From NCBI GenBank assembly GCA_943704495.1, contig CALSCR010001566.1, forward strand, positions 1-27,980: a stretch of 27,980 nt of DNA. The letters run 5' to 3'. Shown piece after piece: positions 20,490 through 27,980 of the stretch; position 1 is the first letter of the stretch, and the number at the start of each line of letters is the position of its first letter. The notes under the pieces are model-generated. The model had not been told where the DNA came from. It made no database searches and saw only the letters and a program-made list of their open reading frames with translations. This DNA is from Pigoraptor chileana (Eukaryota > Opisthokonta > Filasterea). A program made the position numbers and the translations under genes.

Positions 20490-23289
20490 TTAAAAGTCGA
20501 CGCCCATCTGCTGCGCCTGACCCTTGTTCTTCTGCTTTGTCTTTTGCATGGCAGCGACGGCCGGGTTGCCAAGCGACTGCATGTCGATGGGGACGGGCAT
20601 TTGGGGCAGTATTTGGTTCTGCGTGGCGGGGAGTACCGTCTTCTTCTTGGAGGCCTGCACAGCAGGAGGGACGCCCATTGCCATCGGCATCTGCTGCACC
20701 TGCACCTGCATGGGCAGCGATCCAAGCCCACCGGCATTGGGCGACGGCTGCTAAACAGCCACACCAAAAAAACGCAAACGCACAATGACCCACAGACAAA
20801 CAATAATGTGTGATTAAAAGAAAGACCCGGAATGAAGCAAAGTGCACATAAACGACAATCACAACAGCCAGATGCAAAAGGCAGAAGCACGCAGATATCG
20901 ATTGTCAGTCTGAAGGTGTTTCATGACGATTGACTCCGCCACACGCACAGTCAGCCAGACCACACACCTGCGCATACACGGCGGCGGCGGCGGCGGCCTT
21001 CTTTGCTTTCTTCTTTGCCTCCTTCTCGCCCTCCTGTGCCTCGCGGAGTGCACGTGCCCGATCACCCTCGGGAAGCGTCCGCACATACTCGCTGAAGTCT
21101 CGAATATACTTTTCCCGCTCCTGCTTCAATCGCTCCTCCCATGAGTTGCGCTCGTGCTCCGACAGCGACTTCCACGCAACGCCCAACTGACGCGAAATGT
21201 CTTCAAATGACAGCAGCGGCTGCTGTTCCGTAAGTGTGGGGCGAAACTGCGATGCCCACAGCAGATACGCCGTTTTGAGAGGCGGCTTCGGTGCGTTCGG
21301 GTCCTTCTTCGCGCGCTTCTTGGCGGGCTTTTCCGATCCACCGGCCGTCGCATACGCCTGCGGGTGGGCGTACTGCGTCACGAGCACAGAAGAAGGGTGG
21401 AAAATGTACTGCGGATTTGCCGTGCCGGGGGGGAAGCCGGGCCCAAAAATGTCCATGCCGGCGGGGTCAAAGGCGACGGCGGCGGCGGCAGCCTCCTCCT
21501 CGCGGCGGATCTGGTCGCGCTCGACGGCAGCGCGGTCCATGTAGGGCTTCTTGCGTTCCTCGGGCAACTCCTTCCAAATCTTACCCAGCTCAATCTGGAG
21601 GTCGCCGAACGTCAACTCGGGCCTCGTCTGGCGAAGGACGGGCGTATACTCGTCCTTCCATATTTGGTTGCCAGTGCTGTTGGTAGCATCACACAAAATT
21701 AAGAGAATAAATCGAACAACACATTGTCAATGTACAGAGCAGGCTCATTAGCTGACACACCACACACACACACGCACGGCCGTCAAAACAAAAAAGGAGG
21801 GAAGCAAGATGAGCAAGAAGCAATGAACCCACCGTGCACGCCGCTTGCCATCATCACGCTTGCGCTTCCTGCCAGAGCCATCAAATCCATCACCCTTCTT
21901 AGGCTTTGGGTGAGTAAGAAGGTACTCTTGCTTGTGCTGCATGTACGCAGCCTTCAGCTTCTCTGCCTTCTTCTCGTACTTGGACTGCAATGAACGAGCA
22001 GAGCGAGCAACATCTGTTCAATAAAGGTCCATGTCTTTGGGTTCCACGAAGGAGTTAAAAATAATTGGCGAATTGAAGCCCTTTTAAGTGCCGATCAAAT
22101 GCAACAATCACTCACCTTATTGGTGGGAGGGAGGCTGCGCCACAGCTCAGCAAGCTTCTTCATGACCTCTGTCATCGGCGCCCCCTTCATTGAATCCTTA
22201 AGCTCTTCGCGCTTCTGACGGGTGAAGATCATATATGCAGTGTCGGGACGCTTGGGTGCCTCGGGATCCTGAATGCAGGCGATGGGCGAATAAATATCGT
22301 GCGGCAACAAAAACAAGAAGAATAAACATCCCCCGCACGTGCACGCGATGATTATTCAAGGTTCATCATGTACAACACACGTTCTGCCGCACTGTCTCTG
22401 CAATACAATCGAAACCAGACCAACCTTCTTCTTCTTCTTCTTCAAGCGGCGGCCTCCGTTTGCCTTGAATTCCTCGTATTCCTCTCCCATCAGCACGCGT
22501 CCTTGGCCCATGGCCTCCTGGTAGTGCTGCCACACGCGCGCAACCGCCTCGCCGAAGCTAAACTGGCCGCGCTGCGTGCGCACCTGCAAACATGGCGCAG
22601 CAGTGACAGCCGGTCAGTGAGAATTGCGTCCAGTCTCCATTGCTGTGCCAATAGCTGATCGTTCACTGCGAAACAGAGAGGGAACACTGGCAGAACTCGC
22701 CGTTCGTGCAATCTTGTTCCAACGCTCTTTGATCTTCTCGGCGGTCCATTCGTTGTTCCACACAAAGCCCTCCCATTTGAGCGAAGGCTCGTGCTCGGTA
22801 AATCGTGTAATGTAACGGAGGCGCTCAAGGATGATGCCATCATCCTGGGTCCACACAATGGTGTCTGGGAACACGAACGACAGCTCGTCAGAATCCACAT
22901 CAGGGGAGACAAAGTAGAGTTGTGTGAGGATCAAGCCGAAAGGCAATGCGGCTGCACAGACACTCACTGGGATCCTTGAGCTTGCGGCCGTGGTCCTGTG
23001 CGAGTAGCACGTGGTGGGCCGCTCCCTGCTGCTCCTCCTCAGTGGTGTCATCGCCCTCCTCGGAGCTGTCAGAATCCTTGCCTTTCCCTTTTGACTTGTC
23101 CTTCTTTCCCGCGACGCCGACGCCCACGACGCCCGCATCCACCTGGTCGTGCTTGCGCTTTTCCTTGGTGGGCGACTTTGGCGCACCGGGCACCTTGGCC
23201 ACCTTCTCTCCGGCCGGCTTCCCACCGACGCCAACTGCACCCGCGGGCTTGCTCTTGGCCAGCGCAGATGCGCCAGTCGCTCCGTTCAT
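20490..23289 (-). CDS. UBF-like nucleolar transcription factor with three HMG boxes
   Basis: Seven exons in transcript order: 23289-22968, 22864-22686, 22583-22425, 22268-22116, 21984-21833, 21676-20968 and 20747-20490, giving about 643 residues. An acidic, Lys-rich N-terminus is followed by IVWTQDDG and WEGFVWNNEW-AEKIKERW, which resembles the N-terminal region of animal UBF (WSQEDM, then a Trp-rich helix pair). HMG box 1 starts DPEAPKRPDTAYMIF (about 221-295). Box 2 starts at NQIWKDEYTPVLRQ (about 325-385). Box 3 starts DPNAPKPPLKTAYLLW (about 447-520) and runs into EYVRTLPEGDRARAL, similar to UBF LESLPEEEQQRVL. The C-terminus is Gln/Met/Pro-rich, unlike UBF's acidic tail. UBF organises rDNA chromatin for RNA polymerase I. 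The donor of exon 2 (GTTCCC) is weak and that boundary is uncertain. A general HMGB-type chromatin protein is the alternative. Confidence 0.8.
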
Positions 23290-23646
23290 TCTCGACTGCG
23301 CAAGAACAGCAATCAGCGAGAATGGCGTGAAATCGCAGAGACGATTGACTCGGCTGGGATTTGATGGGATCAATCGGTTTGAGTTGCTCCTCAAATCCGA
23401 AATAAGTTTACTGGATGGAAAGTAAGTGCAGGGCCAGATGTAGATTGCCGTCCAGCTGTCAAAGTGGATTTGCCGCAAATTCGGGGGAGTCGGCGGATGA
23501 TGTGAAGGAGTCTGGGAAGGAAGCGAGGAATGGAGGGAGAGGGAGAGGGACTGAGAGAGGAACCCACCCGGGGCCAACACAGTGCGTTTTGTGTGCGCAC
23601 TCGCCCTTTGTGCCGCCCCAACACAGCAGAGTCCCTACTCGCCCAC

Positions 23647-23717
23647 TGTGGACCCCACTATGGACCCCCACTATGGACCCCCACTATGGACCCCCACTAT
23701 GGACCCCCACTATGGAC
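23647..23717. repeat. 13-base minisatellite
   Basis: Five to six units of ACTATGGACCCCC in tandem, with degenerate units on both sides (ACTGTGGACCCC, CACTATGCGCCC). The unit is not a multiple of three and no coding frame is supported across it. Confidence 0.95.
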
Positions 23718-24147
23718 CCTCTGGATCCCCGTGGGCTCACTATGCGCCCACTATGGGATGCCACGCAAACTCGCGACGTGCTCAATTCCCTCCTCTTTTG
23801 CTGCGTTTGCCAATTCCGCCAATTCAGCCCATACAAAATCCCATACAAACTCACCGTCACTCGTCCATCAGATTGGCATTGAGCCGCAAATTTCGCAAAA
23901 ATTTGTCAAAATTTTCGAATATTATCATTCGATGTCAGCTCTTAGCAGAAAATATTTGATTTTGATACTCGTTTTTGGTACATTTACAATACAAAGTGCG
24001 CGGCACAATTAAATTGATTTATTTGTGAACTTTGTGAATTTTTTGCGAAGTTTTTGAAAATAAACAAAATGAGTGGCGTCATCGCCGGGCCATTTGATTT
24101 TTGAATCGCGCGCCCTCGTGATGACGGCATTTGCACTCGTGCGTCAT

Positions 24148-24169
24148 TTGAATTGGCGCCACAATTCAA
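24148..24169. promoter_or_regulatory. Inverted repeat around GCGCCA
   Basis: Perfect 8-base arms TTGAATTG and CAATTCAA flank a 6-base centre GCGCCA, about 250 bases upstream of POC1. The left arm and centre give TTGGCGCC, close to an E2F-type site. Function unknown; it may be a binding site for a dimer or chance. Confidence 0.4.
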
Positions 24170-24415
24170 AAAATAAAAGCCTCGCAAAACCCAACACACG
24201 CATGATAATTGTGATTGCGATGCCACTTTAAATCCACAAAACAGTCTGCCCACAAACTCACCGGCGAGCTTAAAATTTACATCATTTACTCTTTTGTGGC
24301 TGAAAACTGTGGGAACTGACTGAACAAAGCATAGTCGTGGGACACGAAGACCAACAGAGTCGACTCTCTCGCTTCCCCTTGAAGCACTTGGTGCACACGC
24401 CCCGGCACACACAAC

Positions 24416-27087
24416 ATGTCGCGCGTGGGGTCGTCGCGTAGGGATCCCGCCCTGGAGCGGACATTCCGTGGCCACAAGGATTCGGTAACTGCGGTTGACT
24501 TCAATCCGAATATGAAGCAGCTCGCGACGTCGTCGATGGACGGCTCTGTCATGGTGTGGAATTTCAAGCCTCAGATGCGCGCCTTCCGATTCGTCGGGCA
24601 CAAAGGTGCCGTTCAGTCGGTGCGCTTTTCGCCAACGGGTCAGATTCTCGCGAGCGGTGCGCGCGACAACACAGTGCGGCTGTGGATCCCGAGCGTCCGT
24701 GGCGAGTCAACGGTGTTCAAGGCTCATTCGGCGACCGTGCGCAGCGTCGCATTCTCTCGAAACGGACGCCAGCTTGTCACCGCCTCTGACGACAAAACAG
24801 TGAAAGTGTGGTCGGTCGACCGGCAGCGCTTCCAGTACACTCTGCAGGGCCACTCAAACTGGGTGCGCTGTGCCGAGTTCTCGCCAGACGGCCGGCTCAT
24901 TGTGTCGTCGGGCGACGATAAGACGGTGCGCCTGTGGGACGCCGAGTCGCACACGTGCGTGCACACATTCACAGACCACAGCGGGTGAGTAGGAATGCCG
25001 TGTTCCGGCTGGCTCACTTTTGCTGCTTGTCGTTGTCTTACTGAGCGCCATCTCCATCCCCTTTGCACCATTGTTGTAGAATGGTCAATTCCGCGGCGTT
25101 TCATCCTGATGGGACGTGTATAGCATCGTGCAGTACCGATCACACCATCAAACTATGGGATGTGCGCACAATGCGGCTGCTCCAGCACTATCAGGCCCAC
25201 GGCGACACTGTAAACTCGGTCGCCTTCCACCCGTCTGGCAACTTTCTCATATCTTCCTCAAATGACTCGACCCTCAAGGTCAGTAGTCGTTGTTATTGTA
25301 TTGTGTGTCTGTCTTGCCGCTTGTTTTCTTAGTCCCTTCGCATGGTATGAACAGCACAGCGGCTGACTCTTTACAATCGCGGATGCGGCAGGTGTGGGAC
25401 CTCCTGGAAGGGCATCTCCTCTACACTCTCCACGGCCATCAAAATGCTGCAACATGTGCGCGCTTTTCCGCCCGCGGGGATTACTTTGCGTCCGGGGGTG
25501 CCGACAACGGCGTGCTCGTGTGGAGAACAAATTTTGATGCAAACGACTCTGACGAAGGTAACTGACACGCGGTGGACCCGCTTTAGTAATTCGCAGGCGA
25601 CAGCTGGGCTCGTCTGTGGACGTCGACTGTTTGTGCGTGTCTGTTTGTGATTGCTCCTTTTCCCCTTCAAGTGCACTCACGCCACGGCATGAATGATTTG
25701 TGGTCATGCACATTGTATTGCAGTGCTCGGCGGAGGCAGGGACTACGAGGATGTGCGACCCGACGGCTTGCGGGTGGGACTCAATTGCCCGCACACGAAG
25801 CACACGGTTTTGCACTGTGGACGTGATTGAGACATCTGATTCAACCGTTTTATCAAATGCAAGAAATTAATCAACGGCATTCCGAAATTTATTTTGCAGT
25901 TTGAAGGGGGGGCGCGATCGTCCACATCACACACATCCGCCGCCGCGGGGGTCAAGGTAAGCGGTTTGCACTGCACAAAGCATTGGGATTTCGGGGGTGT
26001 AGTGGCAGGGCGTGGTCGTTTGGTACCGATTGGATGCGGCGTGCACGATGTCACGTTGCTTGATTTGGCCTGACCACCGACACCACATCGTTTGTCCCCG
26101 CACAGCCACCATCGGGCGCCGCCCACGTGCGCGATACGGTGCACAGGCAACCCCCCGTCGTCAACGTTGGTGCGGCTCTCTTTCAGGATCCGATCAGCGC
26201 GCCAGAGGTAAATGCTTTCATCCCCATGCGACCGGTGCCTTTATCGCTCTATTTGTGCTTGTGGAGTCCATGGGCGCCTAAGACACTGACTTTGAATCCC
26301 ACATGGCTATATTTGCGTGTGAACTCCTTGCTTAAGACACTGACTTGAATTCTGTACGTGTGAGTCGATGGACCGGCCGCGGCTCAACTCATTTGTCTCA
26401 ATTCCAACTCCATTGATTCATATCAATTTTAACTCTCGCTGAATGCTGGTGTTTTCTTTCTTTGTGATCTCGGCGCATAAGCCCGTGCATATGGTTTCGT
26501 GCTGGTATGACTTTATGTCTCGCATGTGGGATGAATTCTATTCTTACTTGTCGCCATCCACCCCATCCATCGCAATATCAGGGCGCGTTCTACAATGATG
26601 AGGGCGACGATGGCCCTGTCACGAGGAGACTCGCACCCCGTCAGGTATCCGCAGTTGGGCATTCTGCTGAGCAATTGCAGTCGATGGCATGTGCGTTTTA
26701 GTGTTTACTCCAACAAAAAAATTCACGCTGTGACCCTCTTTACTCACTCGCCTTGTCTTGATTCGTGTGCAGTACTCTGACGAGATTTCGGACAAACTAT
26801 CGGCAATACTGGGCCAGCTGGACGTGCTCACCAACACAGTGGGCATTCTGGAGCGGCGTGTGAGCCTCACCGAGGACAAGGTGGCAGAGCTTCTATTTGA
26901 CCCTCGCCGTGTGCGGCTGCAAGTGCGCCGACACGACGACCGCGATGAGCACGCCGACCGCGACGACGCCGACCACTACGCCCACCACGCGGCAGAGGGC
27001 AGCAGTGCGCACGCCGACACTGGATTTGCAAGCCACGATGTGGACTCGGCTGGCAAGGGCAAGGCAGGCGCAGGAGCCAGCCGCTGA
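24416..27087 (+). CDS. POC1: POC1 centriolar WD40 protein
   Basis: Eight exons: 24416-24984, 25080-25278, 25392-25557, 25724-25773, 25900-25956, 26106-26207, 26582-26644 and 26773-27087, giving 506 residues in frame. Seven WD40 repeats fill about residues 14-305. Blocks diagnostic of POC1 are [44 protein letters not shown]-like [44 protein letters not shown] and [10 protein letters not shown] Pro/Ser-rich linker made of four small exons follows. The conserved POC1 C-terminal coiled coil starts about residue 405 ([11 protein letters not shown], then [12 protein letters not shown]). A His/Asp/Arg-rich tail ends the protein. POC1 stabilises centriole and basal-body microtubules, so the organism should build centrioles. 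The ATG at 24416 gives [17 protein letters not shown], the usual POC1 start. Divergent from the UBF-like gene. An intron holds a dispersed-repeat copy. Confidence 0.96.
26261..26374 (+). repeat. Dispersed intronic repeat, rearranged copy in POC1
   Basis: Starts GTGGAGTCCATGGGC and passes straight into GCCTAAGACACTGACTTTGAA. It then repeats a shortened TTAAGACACTGACTTGAATT block before a final GTGAGTCGATGG. It therefore contains two copies of the first half in tandem. It lies in the intron 26208-26581, sense to POC1. Confidence 0.88.
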
Positions 27088-27980
27088 GATCCACTCACGC
27101 ACCGTGAAGCCGCCCAGTCGCCTGCCACATGCACCCGGGGTGTTGGGCAATGTATATTTATTGGCCGCCGCGGCTTTAAAGTCAACGCTCGTGCTTTGTC
27201 CCTTGTTTGTCGTCTCCGCCTCACCCGTCACGTACTCGATTCGTTGCTGTCGCTGTTTTTTCCATCCATTGCCTGCGTTTCGCATTATAAACATGACTTG
27301 TCTATGATTCTGAGAGAGGTAAAAAACCATGCTCGTGATGGAGCCGCCGCCCCGTGATATTTTATATGTACAGAATAGAGAAACTCGGATGGGCATCCGC
27401 ACATTCGTGTATGCCTTCCATCGCTTGAGTAATAATTTGTGTGGTGCATCGTGGAGGTGGAATATACAGACAGTATGTGGTGCGATATGTGTGGATAATA
27501 AAGTGAAGTGAAGCATAGTGTGAACAACGCGCACGCACGCGCCAATGTATCCAGAGGGAGATTATCACGACATGTCTGCAAAGAGGGAAAAAGATAGAAG
27601 GGCAGGAGGCACATGTGTTAGGAACTGTCTTCCACAAAATGACTTCCCCGCACAGCCATCGCCGCGGGCCGCAATGCCTCAATCATCATTATCGCACATA
27701 CAAGCCAAATGGACAACCCCACACACCGATGTCCCCATCGGAACAGACACAGATAATGTGGCGCAAAAAACAGTAAACAGCACGCGCTGTCAGCAGTACC
27801 CACAATTCCACGGCGACTCCCTCATTTGTCGGTTAATGTAATCTTCGTTGAACTTTGTGAAATTTTGGAATTGCTCTGCGCGGGGAAAATGACAACAAGT
27901 CATGCGTCAGATCTGCAAAACGCACCGAATTCCATTTCCAAAACAATGTCCAGGGAGGAGGGGGAGAGGAGGAAGGGGGG
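27088..27980. other. Region downstream of POC1
   Basis: 893 bases with no supported gene. An AATAAA at 27497-27502 could be a polyadenylation signal for POC1 but is about 410 bases past the stop. A short minus-strand frame near 27618-27700 (MIEALRPAAMAVRG) has coding-like composition and could be a terminal exon of a gene beyond the window, but no partner exon can be seen. The last 25 bases are G-rich. Confidence 0.5.

Larger units (their letters stand above)
23290..24415. promoter_or_regulatory. Divergent upstream region of the UBF-like and POC1 genes
   Basis: 1126 bases without a convincing gene. It holds a 13-base minisatellite (23647-23717), a strongly AT-rich block at about 23880-24070, and an 8-base-arm inverted repeat at 24148-24169. 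The AT-rich block contrasts with GC-rich exons and could be a nucleosome-poor promoter core. A bidirectional promoter is inferred from gene layout only. Confidence 0.5.

Noticed and set aside
20490-23289. Calling the HMG gene a plain HMGB protein
   Set aside because: Three boxes, a Trp-rich N-terminal region and the segment after box 3 fit UBF better, although HMGB-type remains the fallback.
23647-23717. CRISPR-like regular repeats
   Set aside because: Head-to-tail 13-base units without spacers in a eukaryotic region; this is a minisatellite.
27618-27803. Minus-strand frame with EALRPAAMAVRG
   Set aside because: Composition is coding-like but too short, with no clear acceptor or neighbouring exon in the window; noted only as a possible terminal exon.

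Overview
The window is nuclear DNA from a eukaryote, most likely a flagellated or ciliated single-celled organism. Genes are broken by short GT-AG introns, exons are GC-rich, introns are full of CT, TG and CA microsatellites, and one run of N marks a draft assembly. Two genes belong to the centriole and cilium (POC1, MKS1). A YPD1-type histidine phosphotransfer protein argues against an animal, while the GAA1, ABHD8 and Spindly homologues look animal-like. I cannot name the species or phylum from the sequence alone.

Nine genes can be modelled with every intron phase agreeing. In order they are: a 5'-truncated MARK/KIN-type protein kinase with UBA and KA1 domains (+, 413-3082); GAA1/GPAA1 of the GPI transamidase (-, 3320-6796, 12 exons); an ABHD8-like alpha/beta hydrolase (-, 7533-9904, 7 exons); a Spindly-like dynein adaptor (+, 10616-12769, 2 exons); a YPD1-like HPt protein (-, 13213-13821, 2 exons); MKS1 (-, 14695-18209, 9 exons); a secreted protein of unknown family (+, 18681-20251, 3 exons); a UBF-like protein with three HMG boxes (-, 20490-23289, 7 exons); and POC1 (+, 24416-27087, 8 exons). 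Three gene pairs are divergent with shared upstream regions (ABHD8/Spindly, MKS1/secreted protein, UBF-like/POC1). Three pairs are convergent with only 237-443 bases between stop codons.

Several genes share a microtubule and cell-division theme. POC1 acts in the centriole, MKS1 in the ciliary transition zone, Spindly links dynein to kinetochores, and MARK-type kinases act on polarity and microtubules. Nothing in the sequence shows co-regulation, so the grouping may be chance.

The most unusual non-coding feature is a dispersed repeat of about 110-125 bases, seen whole or in part at six loci. Every copy lies inside an intron and every copy has the same orientation as its host gene's transcript. 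This looks like an introner-like or transcript-linked element, or an intronic RNA gene family, and I do not recognise it. The other notable results are the Spindly homologue, with CC1 box, Spindly motif, tandem KEN boxes and a C-terminal CaaX box, and the UBF-like protein outside a clearly animal context.
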